Of a stretch of 64,000 nucleotides of DNA, positions 24,811 to 37,947 are shown one piece after another; position 1 is the stretch's first letter; each line of letters starts with the position of its first letter. The DNA is taken from NCBI GenBank assembly GCA_026724425.1, contig JAIUCV010000007.1, forward strand, positions 28,432,574 through 28,496,573. Direction: 5' to 3'. Below the pieces are notes generated by a model, which saw only the letters and a list, made by a program, of their open reading frames with translations, did not search any database and was not told where the DNA came from. Made by a program: the position numbers and the translations under genes. Source of the DNA: Erythrophleum ivorense. Taxonomy: Eukaryota; Streptophyta; Magnoliopsida; Fabales; Fabaceae.

Positions 24811-27201
24811 TGTGACGACCCTAACTTCTAATCGTGGTAGTTAAGCTTAAACACATAGTCAAAAATCATAAACCAAGGCAAGAAATCATTTTAAATCATC
24901 AAATTAGGAAAAAGTGAGGAAATTTGAACCTTAATGCTATTAGAGTCATTACCAATCAATCATAACCATTCATGTACATAAGTGAAATAAATCCTCAATT
25001 AAAAGCCTTTAAATTTATTACCCATTAACTTCCAAATCCCAAGAACTCTTTACAAGTGCTTTTAAGTTAACCCTTGATGTTGCCATAGGAAAAACCAAGG
25101 TTTCTAAGTTAATATATGAGTTTGAGAACCTTCGCCACGGCTAAATGATTCCGTGTCCCGGCTAATTACTCTTGGGTTCACTTTTTACATCTTCATAGAT
25201 TTTGCCTTGGCTAAAGGACCTCCTAGAGCCTACTTCACTCACCTCTTACTATTGGCTGCGGCCAATTCCCCTTTTTATTGTGGCGAATTTCTCTTTAGAA
25301 CACCACTAGACTCGCCCCTCGACTCTTGCCGTGGCGAATTCCATTTCACACTGTGGTGAATCACTTTCTGGATGACTTCCAGTTTGGCCTCTCACATTTT
25401 GCCACGGCTAATTCCACTTCTCGCCGTGTGCAAATTGCTCTTTATTACTCTCCCTAGGCAACTTCACCTATATTGGCCGCGGCTAAGAAAATTTTAGCCA
25501 CGGTGAAAGACCTTTTGGTCCTACAACTTTTAAAAATTTATCTTATACACTCCAACTCTCCCTTTAGTGACACCCTAGGGCCACTCTACCTTAATTTGTG
25601 GGGCTCTAATAGCTTTCATTTACCTAATTTATCTATCTTATCTATCATTACTAGTTCAAGACTTAAGTGTTAATTTCCACTCATCCAACTACCATATATT
25701 AGCAAGTTGATAGATTAATGACAGCAAGAATTCATGAACTATCAACAATTATCCTTCAAATACATATTCCATCAGAGATTCCATGCATCACTAGTTCAAG
25801 TGAACATATAATGTATCACATGATTATATTTTTGAATAGTAGACTATATCATAAATTCAACAAAGCTCATAGTAGATGTTATAAGTTCATGCATCCAATA
25901 CCAAACTAATATGAAGCCTAGCTCCTCAATAGTTACATCCTAAGTAATCGATATACAAGCTCCTACACTTGACAACATGATTACATGATGATGCTATACA
26001 AGAAGGAATACAAAATATAGCATATACTTTACTCAGGTCAGTCCAAGTGTAGCCTTCACCACACATGGTTGGAGCTCATGGATTTTCATTCACTTGCTTC
26101 CCCTTATCCTTACTCGAAGAGCCTTCACCTGAAAGTATGATCCTATGAAATGGGGTGAGATGCAAATCTTAGTAACCAAGGTAATTTTTATTCATATAAT
26201 CCAATTTAATTAACATATATGCATGAATCAAAATGAGCATTAGAATTTTATCAGTCATCTTAGCAAATGAAATGATTAGGCTACTATGATTATCATCCTA
26301 TACTAGCAATCACATTTCCACATGTTAAAGGCCAATAACACCGAGAGAGGCCCGTCCACAGCACCAACTCCCCAATGAGTACAACCAGGGCTCAGTGCAT
26401 CTGAGATCTAATCATAACCCGGTGCTCGATTGAAACATATGCACAGGTGGCAGCAACACCACAGCTCCACCATGGACTCACAAGGTCCAAACATAATACA
26501 ACAGATAGCTAATCAATTTATTTAGCATTTCAAATCTTTCATGTGCAGCAAATATAAAATTAAAGCATATATATGCATTGAATTACAAAATTCTCGGTTA
26601 CCTCACTTGTAGCCAATTTTTTAAGAGCCAATTGAATGCTACTTTAGCCTATGGACACAAAATCAAGCCATTACTAATTCTAATCATCATTTATATTAGC
26701 AAGCCCTTCACTCAAGGAGTTACACTACAAAGGACTACTTAGAAACACTTAACTAATTACTTATTTGGTTGAGCCTACTCCAGTAACCTCAGAACAATAC
26801 CTCAAATTCTAAGTAAATTCATATAAAAATAATACCCATATCATAAATAAGCTATAGGGGTCCTAAATTAGCAGAGAAAGCATCAAAATGAAGAGTTTAT
26901 ACTTACCTAATAACACCTCTAGTCTTAACCTATGAAATTTCACCATGGAAAATCAAATAGCAACTTTCAGATTTTTGGAGTAAGTGAAATACTCCAAATG
27001 AAAAACCAATTAGGTCAAATTGAAGAGAAAGAGGAGAGGGTCTAGTTATATAATACTCACCTGGGCTGAATCTTGCTCTAGGAGTGGGAAATAATGGAAT
27101 TTTACTATTAACCTTAGCTTCCCCTTTAAACCTCCAAATTTGCTCCATGTGTTTGTATATCAATAGAGTATGGAGGGGGCTGCATATGTTTAGGCTTTAT
27201 T
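24811..27201 (-). mobile_element. Family C LTR-like element, minus orientation
   Basis: It is the reverse complement of the C sequence at 57660-59703 plus about 300 further bases, ending GGGTCGTCACA (minus strand) at 24811. The first ~500 bases are absent where the Tekay-like 3' LTR begins at 27202. A decayed CCGCGG-type repeat zone lies at 25130-25500. Summing both copies gives a complete unit of about 2.9 kb. No coding sequence is seen, so this is an LTR or a non-autonomous element. Confidence 0.62.
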
Positions 27202-30200
27202 TGTAACACCATAATTTCATAGCTCATCTCATGCTATTCCTATGCCTCATGCCATGCACTTAATGAAAATCACAAGAAATGACATAAAATATTGATTATT
27301 TTAGCGTTGCATCACGTATAAAATTTTTATTCGGTATCACGTGGACTATGTGAGCTCATGTATTATATTCTCATATTTAATTACATAGATACAACTCATT
27401 TCCATCCCCAGAATTGGCCTAGAGTTTATGCAAAGCAAGGGAGCCCATAAAATCCATAGATATTATTTCGACTAGAATTTCCTTTTCTTTGTCACAAAAT
27501 TTGGAAAATCATAACTAATTCTACACAAATCAAAATTATGCATTCTTTACCATTATGGAAAGCTACACATGTCTACTTTAAGATAAAAACATGTTTGGAT
27601 CATAAAACATAACATAGAAGATGTTTGACATTCCAAAATGTGCAGAGGTCTGGCCAGCTACTGGTACTATTATAGTTTTTTGCTACAAACTTAAAAAATG
27701 TCCAATTAATTACAAACAAATCCAATCCATGTAAATGATACCAATATGAAAAGCTACAGATGTTGTATAGAGGAAAAAAATAATTTCAAACCAGTTTAGG
27801 CATGCCCAGACCTCAAAATCTAATCAAACAATACTTGAGGTCCATCTGAATGCCTGATACTGGCAGAAAATTTAAAAATTCATATATCCCTCTCTAGACA
27901 TCCAAGTAGGCTGCTTTAAGTTTTCACAAGTCACTGGGAGTATCTAGTTTCTCTTTATAAAATTTTGTGACAATTGGACTTCATTTGGCCCTTGAGTGAT
28001 AGAAATTATTTTTGGACTAGTATGAACAGTAACATGACAAAAATCAGCATTTTTTCCAACTTTGAAAATTCATCAAATATTCCATAGACCTTAAAAAATT
28101 ATTTGCTTTAGCTTCTCAAGAAGCTCTCAACAAGCTCTAATTGCATGCCAAATCTCAAATAAAAAAGAATTCATTTGGAGAAAAAATGGTATAGGTTTCC
28201 AATATGGTCAATTTTTGCTCCATATAGGATACCAAAGTGTCCAAATGATTTCCTTTGATGTTTGGCACCTCTTGGGCAACTCCAAAAGTATAAATATGAC
28301 TTGTATGAGCTACTCAAATGGTCCTAAACCTCATGCATCTCAATTTGGCCATTCCACTTCCATTTATACATACATTTCCTAAATGCAAAATTGCTATTAC
28401 ATGTTCAACATGAGTATTTCTATACATACAACCTTAGCTCTCAATTATACATGATACATTAACATAATTATACATGTTATAAATATCATAGAACATATAC
28501 AATCATAGGTTACATCATTGCCATTCATATGGCCTTAAAGTAACAAAATCAATACACTTTAGTGTCATGCTCTCATTCCTCATGTGGTTGGCTTTCATTC
28601 CCTTGCTCTCTTGGTCCACTAAGCATGTTAAGACATTGGAGAGGTATGAATAAGATTTAAAGAATCCCAATAGCTTATCTCTCATTTCAACCATACATAA
28701 AGTATGCAAAACTATGTCTTACAAATGCATGCATGGCATATCAACATGTACAAACATTCAAGAGGCATTTTCAACATTTAAGCAAGTCATATATAGCATA
28801 CAAAGGCTTGCCAAGTAAGTGGATTAACTACACCTATTCACTTGTGGATTTTGGACTTGTCTCACCCATTCTTTAAGAGGTTCTTGGACTCAACCTTGCT
28901 CTTGGGAGTCAACCTCACTTTTGTGAGACTCTTTACTTTGTCTCAACCAATTCTAAGGGTTCTTAGCTTATCCTTACCATGGCTAAGGGTTCTTGGCCTC
29001 ACCACACTTAAGCAAACCAAAGCAAGCATCATAAATGTCATTTGGAAACAAAATGCATCATTATGGTACCATGGCATATGAAATCATGCTAGAATACTTT
29101 TCATGGCTTAAAACACACATACACACATTCAAAGACAAGCCAAGCATACAATCATCCATGAGAGAAAGAGGAGTGAGCTGCCTTGGAAGCGAGCACACAC
29201 TTTTTTCTCTTGAATTTCCTTTCTATTCTTTAGCCTCACACATACAAAGGTGTGGGAATGATTTCTCTTAGCCTAAACATAATTTATGAAAGCCAATTAG
29301 GTTCATAGAATTAATTCTAAGGCCATACATCTTGCTTAGACACTAACTTGGCTCATTAATCCCTTTATGGTTCCAAGAATGCACCTAATGAGTAATACCC
29401 ATCAAATAAATTCTAGGCTCCATTCTTTCCTTTCATATATGATTTTTACTCCTTTTAAGTCTGTTGGAGTCATCACACAATTAAAATAAAGAGCCTAACT
29501 ACATGTTGCTTCTTTAGGTTATATTATGGAACATAAAGAACCAACTCATTCTCTAGGCTTCCTAAGGCCTCCACTCATCTTCACTCATCATATATGACTA
29601 AAAAATGGGCATAGAAAAATTTAAAACTATCTTTAGATATATGGAACTCACTTGGCCAAACCTATGGAGCATTTTGTCCTTCTTGGATTTTGGTTTGTTT
29701 TCTTAATGGAGGAAGCACATGGGGAGACTTCTAGGAATCTTAAGAGCTCATTTAAACTCTCATTTATGCATAAAAATCAAGGTATGAAATCATATTTTAC
29801 AAGAAACATATGAAACCCTAGAATTTGCTTCTTGAATTTCTATGGTTATTTGTTAATTCTTTTTGCATATTTTTAATCTCCACACCCTTCTTCCTAAGAA
29901 TCACCCTTGGTTCTGCCTAAAAACTAAGCCCTCCTAGGACTTCTTGAGTGGGGCGAAACATAGGAAGAAGGGAAGCAAGGGGTAACAACCATGAAAGAAG
30001 AAATTACCTTGTTTTTCCTTATTTTCTCACTTGAATCTTGTCTTCTTTGGGCTCCTCTCTTCAAATCCAAATTTTCCTCTTAATTTCTCCCTTAAAACAA
30101 ATTTATAAACTTTATTATAATCATAGGAAACTTCATTACCAAAATTCCATACCTTCAAGCCTTGATTTCTCCTCCTCTTCTTCTGCCCTTGGTGTGCCAC

Positions 30201-30830
30201 TCTCCTAGGGTTTCTTCTCTAGTTTGAGGCAAAAAAATATGAGGCTATATGAGTGGAAGAGTGGGGCGCTATATATATAGGTGGAGGAAGAATGACTTTT
30301 CAAAATTCCCATTTTGCCCTTCATTTTTGGCATTTTCATTTCTACTTTGTTTTAGCTCCTTTTTTAGAACCATCTTTTTCATTATAAAATTTAGGTTTCC
30401 AATTTAGTAAAAATGCCTTTGGAGTCACTCAAATTAGAGTTAAAACTTTTCTGAATGAATCCGTCAAAGTTTAGGTATGTTAACATTGGAAAACATCAAC
30501 CGGAGGGGATTTAACTGTCCTGGGGCTGCCCATGAGTTTTAAAGCCTCTGAGAACCCCAGAGAACTAAAAAGTTTCATTTAAAAAGACCTACTATGTGAA
30601 TTCTAAAATTTTCTTAAAATTATGAAAAATACCATTACGTTTCATAAGTTTTTTGTAAGAAATTGTTTCTTCATTCTAGCTCTATTTTTCTTTCTGTCTG
30701 AGTCTAGAATTTTCATTTTTAAGAGTTTAGAATGTTACTTAAATTTTTTAGGACCTTAACTCATTCATTTTGGGGGACTTGCTTTGAAAATGCACCCGTT
30801 TTCATCGTTTAATGAAAATTGGACATTATA
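27202..30830 (-). mobile_element. Tekay-like element 2: 3' LTR (family B)
   Basis: On the minus strand the LTR starts TATAATGTCC (30830), a decayed TGTAACATCC, directly after a polypurine tract, and ends GGTGTTACA (27202); it is 3,629 bp long. Compared with the partner 5' LTR (35610 onward), I count about seven substitutions and one 2-base indel in the first ~120 aligned bases, so the insertion is not recent. The LTR abuts family C sequence. Confidence 0.9.
30270..30279 (-). promoter_or_regulatory. TATA box of the Tekay-like 3' LTR
   Basis: TATATATAT lies in the same context (CCTCCACC before, GCCCCACTC after, minus strand) as the TATA box at 7571. Confidence 0.55.
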
Positions 30831-30845
30831 ATTCTCCCCTTTTTA
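30831..30845 (-). other. Polypurine tract of Tekay-like element 2
   Basis: The minus strand reads AAAAAGGGGAGAAT immediately before the 3' LTR. This is the usual RNase H-resistant primer for plus-strand cDNA. Confidence 0.8.
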
Positions 30846-30879
30846 AAAAATGTTGTCCTTAAAATTTAGATAACATACC

Positions 30880-33860
30880 TCATGGGAAAAGTTTTAAATG
30901 CTTCTTTCTCATATCATCCTCAAGCTCCCATGTAGCCTTTTCAGGAGATAACCCCTTTTAAACCATTTTCACCAACGGTATCGTCTTATTCCATAACTAC
31001 TTGAGTCTAACGTCCATGATCCAATCTGATGATACTATGTATAATAGATCATCTTGTAATTGCACATTCTCATATTCTATGACATGTGAGGAGTCGGGTT
31101 GGTACTTTTTGAGTTGTGAAACATGGAATACATTGTGTACTTGGCTCAAATTTGGGGAAAGGGCTAGTTTGTAAGCCACATGTCCTACTTGATCAAGAAT
31201 CTAGAAAGGACCTATATATTTTGGACTGAGCTTTTTACTTTTAATAAATTGACCTATCCTTATGACTGGAGACACTCTAATGAAGACGTGGTCTCCAATC
31301 TCAAACTCTAATGGCCGTTTATGTCTATCTGCATAACTTTTCTATCTACTCTAGGTCGTCAGAAGTTTCTTTCTAATGATCTCAATCTATTTAGAAGTTT
31401 GGTCCACTGACTCTGGACCTATCAGGCTTCGCTCTCCTAGCTCAACCTAATACATTGGAGACCTACACTTCCTTCTATACAATACCTCATACGGTGCCAT
31501 CTGTATACTTGCATGATAGCTATTATTATAGGCAAACTCTACTAGAGGCAAGTATGTATCCCAGTTTCCTTTCATTTCTAAGACACACGCCCTCAACATG
31601 TCTTCTAGGTTTGGATGGTTCTCTCTATCTGTCCGTTGTATGTGGGTGATAGGTTGTGCTAAATCTAAGTCTAGTAACTAGAGCATCTTGTAATGATGTC
31701 CAAAAATTCGAGGTAAATCTGGGATCTCTATCTGAAACTATGCTCCTAGGCATACTATGCAATCTAACTATCTCCTATTTGTATAGCTGGGCTAGCTTAT
31801 CTAGGGTATAAATGGCTTTCATGGCTAGAAAATATGTTGACTTTGTTAGTTTATCCACTATTACCCATATTGCATCATGCCCCGATGATGTATTGGGTAA
31901 ACCTATGACAAAATTCATAACTATACTATCTCATTTTCACTCTGGGATATCTAGGGGCTGAAGTTACCCAGCTGGTTTCTGATGTTCTATCTTAACTCTC
32001 TGGCATACTAGACATTGGAAGACATACTTTGCTATGTCTATTTTCATTCCAGGCTACCAAAACATTTTCTTTAAATCCTGATACATTTTATTGCTACCTT
32101 TATGAATGGTGTATTTGCTTTTATGCGCCTCATCTGATATTTTCTCTCTAATTTCTGTGTTTCTTGGCACATACAGCCTATCCCTATATCTTATTATATC
32201 ATCCTTAGACAAATTGAACTCTTGAATGCTATCTTGGGCTATCTGGACTCTAATCTTATTTACATGGTCATCTGTTTGTTGGGCTTCTCTTATTTGCTCC
32301 CTCAGGTCATTTTCTCTTCGGGTTTCACTCATTAATAAATTTCCCGAATGCACCTTACAGGAGAAACTCATATCTCTGAATTTCTCAATCAATTCTTGCT
32401 CTTGGATCATCATACAGGCCATGTGTATGGATTTTTAACTTAGGGTATCAACTCCCACATTAGCCTTACCAAGATGGTATTTCAATGCGAAATCATAATC
32501 TTTCAAAAATTCTAACCATCTTCGTTGTCTCATATTCAATTCTTTCTATTCAAATAAATATTCAAGGCTCTTATGGTCTTTGAAAATTTCTATAACTGCC
32601 TCGTATAAGTAGTGTCTTCATATTTTCAAAGCAAACACCACTGTGGCTAACTCTAAGTCATGTGTGGGGTAATTTTCCTTGTAAGATTTCAACTGTCTAG
32701 AAACATAAGTTACCACTCGACCTTTTTGCATAAGCATATATCTTAACCCTTAGAGGCATCACTATAGACTACAAAAGTCTTTCTAGGGTCAAGGAGTACT
32801 AAAACTAGGGTCGTGGTTAACTTGTGCTTTAACTCCTAAAACTACTCTCACATTTCTCATTCCACACAAACGGTACATTCTTTTTAGTAAGCCAAGTTAG
32901 TGGCATTGCTATTTGAGAAAAGCCCTTAATAAACCTCTTATAGTAACCTACTAAACCTAGAAAGCTCCTGATCTCTGTCACTGTCCTAGGTCTCTCCCAC
33001 TATAAAACTGCCTCTATCTTATAAGGATCTACTGTGACCCCTACCTAGAAATTGGACTTCAATGATCCATAACTTACATTTACTAAGTTTAGCATATAGC
33101 TGTCTCTCTCTTAGAGTTTCCAAGGCTAATCTTAGGTGCTACTCATGTTCCTCTCTAATTTTTGAGTAGATGAGAATGTCATCTATGAGGACAACTACAA
33201 ATCTATCTAAGTATAGCCTAAACACTCTATTCATGTAATCCATGAACACTGCAAGTGCATTCGTCAACTCGAAAGGCATAACTAAAAACTTATAATGTCC
33301 GTATCTAGTTCTAAATGTTGTTTTGGGAATATCCTTAACCTTTATTCTGAGCTGATGGTATCCTGACCTGAGGTCTATCTTAGAGAATACTGACGCTCCT
33401 ACTAATTGATCTAAGAGGTCATCTATGCGAGGGAGAGGGTACTTATTCTTAATGGTTATCTTATTGAATTCCTGGTAATTTATACACAACCTAAGCCTCA
33501 TGTCTTTCTTCTTTACAAATAAGACTGGAGCTCCCTATAGCAAAACACTGGGTTTGATAAAACCCTTCTCTAAGAGCTCTTCTATTTATTTCTTAAGCTT
33601 AGCTAGCTCGATGGGAGCCATCCTATATAGGGCCTTAGACACTGGACCCACCCTAGGTATAATGCCTATAAGAAACTCTACCTCTCTCTCTAGGCCAGTC
33701 TGCTAATCTCTTTAGGGAATACCTTTGGGAACTCTCTCACTACAGGGATCTCATCTATACCCTCTTCTATCTCAGCCTGAACTGAAAAGAAAACTAGGTA
33801 CCCCTGATAACCATGCCCTAGAGACCTCTCAACTTAGGAAGTGGTCACAACAGATAACTC
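30880..33860 (-). pseudogene. Tekay/Del-like pol: RT, RNase H, integrase, chromodomain
   Basis: Read leftwards, the RT core is nearly open at 33139-33501, with LRLCINYQEFN, KIDLRSGYHQLRI and VLIDDILIYSK (the xxDD catalytic box). RNase H sequence follows at about 32440-33060, with breaks. The integrase zinc region is at 32054-32422. The catalytic core (MDFVIGLPN, then VSDRDPRF) is near 31930-31690, and a GQIERTIQT stretch supplies the Glu. The C-terminal LPPNLS-type block (LSPNLSQVHNVFHVSQLKKY) is at 31090-31170. A chromodomain end, ATWELEDDMRKKHLKLFP, stops at 30880. The chromodomain places the element among chromoviruses, in which it targets integration to marked chromatin. Many stops and frameshifts make it non-functional. 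Confidence 0.88.
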
Positions 33861-35451
33861 AGTCCTTATACTAGGTACAACCCCACACTCAGGTAAAGTA
33901 ATACATCTATGGCTACAATCTAGTGTGACTTTGTTTGTAGACATCCAGTTCTACCAATAATCACATCAATATCAATAAGAGGCATACAAATCAAATCCAG
34001 GGTGGTAAAGTAATGATTAAACTGGATCACACAATTTAAACAAGCACGGGAGGTAATGGCTCAGTTTCTTGTGAGGGTAGATACATGTAAATCATATGGT
34101 AGTGTATGCATACTTAGACCCAACCTCCTAGCACAGTCATATGATATGAAAGAATGGCTAGCACCTGAATGAAATAATGCAGTTACAGAAAAATCATTTA
34201 TTCTAATAGTATCTTGGATTAAACTCGGGGACTTGCTAGCCTCCTGCTATGATAGGGTAAAGACTCTACCTTGGGTTTGAGGTCTGGGAGCAGGAGCCAT
34301 TTCCTTTTGCTGTGTGAACTGTGGAGGAGCCTGGGTGCAGTCCCTCGCCATATGTCTTGGCCTACCACACCTAAAGCATACATTCTGCCCTGCGTAACAT
34401 GGTTTGGTTCCATGATTTTTGCCATACTAGGGACATGTAATAGGTGTAAAGCTATCTCTGCTAGACTGAGTCCTCTGTTTCTTGCCTCTTTGGCTCCACT
34501 AACTTTTGCCACCTCTTCTACTAGGAACTGTAGCCTGCAATCCCTCTCTAGGTCTCTTAGGCTTAGGGAGGGGTGGTCTAGCACTAGAGGTAGGCTGCAT
34601 CATTTTGAGATTTGCCTCCGTCACTCTGCATATCTCAACTAGGGTATTAAAGTGCCTGATTCTCTGTGGCACTACCTTGTCTCTGATCTTAGAGAGCAAA
34701 CCTTTCTCTAGCCTATATGCTCTCCACTGCTCATCATCATGCCTTTGTAAATAGGAGGAATATCGGGAGAGCTCTATGAATTTGGCCATGTATTTGTCCA
34801 TGGACATCCCCTCTGTCTATTTCATGAGTATGAATTTTAACTCTTTCTCATCCCTGATTGAATTGGGGAAATACCTCTCATAAAAGGCCTAGAGGAATGC
34901 CTCCCATGTAATCGAAAGGTTCCTCGCCTGCAAGATAGGCTCAGTGTCACTCCACCAGAAATTTGCTTCTTTCTCCAGCTAGAAAATAGCCATAGTGGCT
35001 TTCTGCTCAGATGTGCACTCCATTACCTAGAAGATTTTCTCTAGTTGCATAATCCAGGCCTTGACTTTCTCTGTGTTCATCTCACCATCAAAGGTGGGAG
35101 GCCTGAATTTCTTAAACTAGGTGATAACCTGGCTAATAGAATGCTGCTCCTAGGCTGGAGGAGTTTGAGCTGGCAAAGTAGGGGTAACCATCTGTACATG
35201 TGGCTATGGGTCTGAGTGAGTTGCCCCTGAATGCTCGAGATGATCTGAGTGGTGAGGTGGCTGTGGGGGAGGAGGCATAGGGCCCTTGCTGTCTCTCTCA
35301 GCAAGCCAATTTTATAACTACATAATAACGCCCTGCTGTTAATCCAAGTGAGCCATAATAGACTGTAGGTTCTAGCAACTGAATCACTATACTCGGCTCT
35401 ATTATCTGCACAAGCCTCTCTAGAGGGCCGACCTCTTCTAGTGTTCACCAT
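33861..35451 (-). pseudogene. Tekay-like gag-protease
   Basis: The start ATG is at 35451-35449 (MVNTRRGRPSREACADN). A one-base deletion near 35365 shifts the frame early. The capsid part (YLQRHDDEQWR, RIRHFNTLVEICRV) is at 34620-34800. A zinc knuckle of CX2CX4HX4C form (CFRC, then RPRHMARDC) is near 34330-34375; the preceding knuckle has lost a Cys. The protease motif reads FHSGASHSF, so the catalytic Asp is replaced by His (codon at 34169-34171). At least nine in-frame stops are present, several where copy 1 still has CAG. Confidence 0.85.
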
Positions 35452-35592
35452 AACTCTGAAATATATAACAAATTTTAACATAAAAGGGAACACTTTTACA
35501 CCATCACACTCAATTCATCCACAAACAAGCTCATATACATCTAGGCAACTCATAAGCACAAGCCATAACCCACATGAAGAGCCTAAACCTTT

Positions 35593-35604
35593 GCTCTAAT
35601 ACCA
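35593..35604 (-). other. Primer binding site of Tekay-like element 2
   Basis: The minus strand reads TGGTATTAGAGC, one change from TGGTATCAGAGC, six bases from the LTR end. Confidence 0.8.
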
Positions 35605-35609
35605 ATAAA

Positions 35610-37947
35610 TGTAACACCATAATTTCATAACTCATCTCATGATATTCCTATGCCTCATGCCATGCACTTCATGAAAATAACAAGAAATGGCATATAAAAT
35701 ATTGATTATTTTAGCATTGCATCACATATAAAATTTTCATTCAATGTCACATGGACCATGTGAGCTCATGTATTATATTCTCATATTTAATTACATAGAT
35801 ACAACTCATTTCCATCCCCAAAATTGGCTTAGAGCTTGTGCAAAGCAAGGGAGTACATAAAATCCATAGATATTATTTTGACTAGAATTTCCCTTTTTTT
35901 GTCACAAACTTTAGAAAATTATAACTAATTCTAAAAAAATTAAAATCATGCATTCTTTACCATTCTGAAAATCTACACATGCCTACTTTAAGCTATAAAT
36001 ATGTCCAGATCATAAAACACAACACAAAAGACGTTTGACATTCGAAAAAGTGTTGAGGTTTGGCTGGCTATTGGTACTGTCACAACTTTTTGCTACAAAT
36101 TTCAAAAATATCTAATTAATTCCACAAAAATCCAATCCATGCCAATGATATCAATCTGGAAAGCTACAGATGTTAGCCAAAGGAGAAAAATAACTCTAGA
36201 CTAGTTTAGGTATGCACAGACCTCAAAACCTAAGCAAATAATACTTGAGGTCCATCTGAATGCCTAATATTGGGCAGAAACTTTAAAAATTCATATTTCC
36301 TTCTCTAGACATATAAATGGGGTGCTTCTAGTTTGCATAAGTCATTGGGAGTGTCTAGTTTCTCCCTATAAATTTTATAACAATTGGATATCATTTGACC
36401 CCTGAGTTACACCAGTATGAACAGTAACATGACCAAAATTAAACTTTTTTTTCAATTTTAAAAATTCATTAAATATTCTATAGACATTTGAAAATTCTAT
36501 ACTTTAGCTTCCCAAGAAGCTCTAAACAAGCTCTAATTGCATGCCAAATCCTAAATCAAGAAGAGTTCATTTGGACAAAAAATGACATAGGTTTTCAATA
36601 TGGTCATTTTTTTCTCCATATAGGATACCAAAGTGTCCAAATGATTTCCCTTTATGTTTGGCACCTCTTGGGCAAGTCTAAAAGTATAAATATGACTTTT
36701 ATGAACTACCCAAATGGTCCTAAACCTCATGCATCTCAATTTGGCCATTCCACTTTCATTTATACATACATTTCCAAAATGCAAAATTGCTATTACATGT
36801 TCATAATGAGTATTTCCATACATACAACCTTAGCTCTCAATTATAAATGATACATTAACATAATTATACATATTCTTAATATCATAGAGCATATACAACC
36901 ATAGGTTACATCATTGCCATTCATATGGCCTTAAAGTAACAAAATATATACACTTTAGTTCATGCTTTCATTCCTCATGTGGTTGCTTCCATTCCCTTGC
37001 TCTCTTGGTCCACCTAGCATGTTAGAATATTGGAGAAAAGGGAATGAGATTTAAAGAATCCCAATAGCTCATCTCTCATTTCAACCATACATAAAGTGTG
37101 CAAAACTATGTCTTACAAATGCATGCATGGTATATCAACATGTACAAACATTCAAGAAGCATTTTAAACATTTAAGCAAGTCATATATAGCATACAAAGG
37201 CTTGCCAAGCAAGTGGATTATCCTCACCTATTCACTTGTGGATTTTGGATTTGCCTCACCCATTCTTTAAGAGGTTCTTGAACTCAACCTTGCTCTTGGG
37301 AGTTAACCTCACTTTTGGGAGACTCTTTACTTTGTTTCAACTAAACTTTAAGGGTTCTTGACTTATCTTCACTATGGCTAAGGGTTTTTGGCCTCACTAC
37401 ACTTAAGCAAACCAAAGCAAGCATCATGGTAACATGGCATATGAAATCATGATAGAATACTTTTCAAGGCTTAAAACACACATACACACATTCAAAGACA
37501 AGTTAAGCATACATTCATGCATGAGAGAAGGAGGAGTGAGCTACCTTGGAAGCAAGCACACACTTTTTCTCTTGAATTTCCTCTCCCTTTTTCGGCCTCA
37601 CACACACAAAGGTTTAGGAATGATTTCTCTTAGCCTAAACACAATTTATGGAAGCCAATTAGATTCATGGAATTAATTCTAAGGCCACACATCTTGCTTT
37701 GACACTAACTTGGCTCATTAATCCCTTTATGGTTTCAAGAATGCACCTAATGAGGCAACACCCATCAAATAAATTCTAAGCTCCATTCTTTCCTTTCATA
37801 TATGATTCTTGACTCCTTTTAAACTTGTTAGAGTCATCACACAATTAAAATAAAGAGCCTAACTACATGTTGCTTCTTTATGTCAAATTATGGATCATAA
37901 AGCACCAAATCATTCTCTAGGCTTCCTAAATTTTTCCTAAGGCTTCC
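35610..37947 (-). mobile_element. Tekay-like element 2: 5' LTR, 3' two-thirds
   Basis: It is colinear with 27202 to about 29560 of the 3' LTR. It stops at 37947, where an Ogre LTR (TGTGAACACC) begins. The missing ~1.3 kb with the TATA box should lie beyond the Ogre element, outside the window. The five bases before the junction (CTTCC) are the expected target duplication. Confidence 0.88.
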
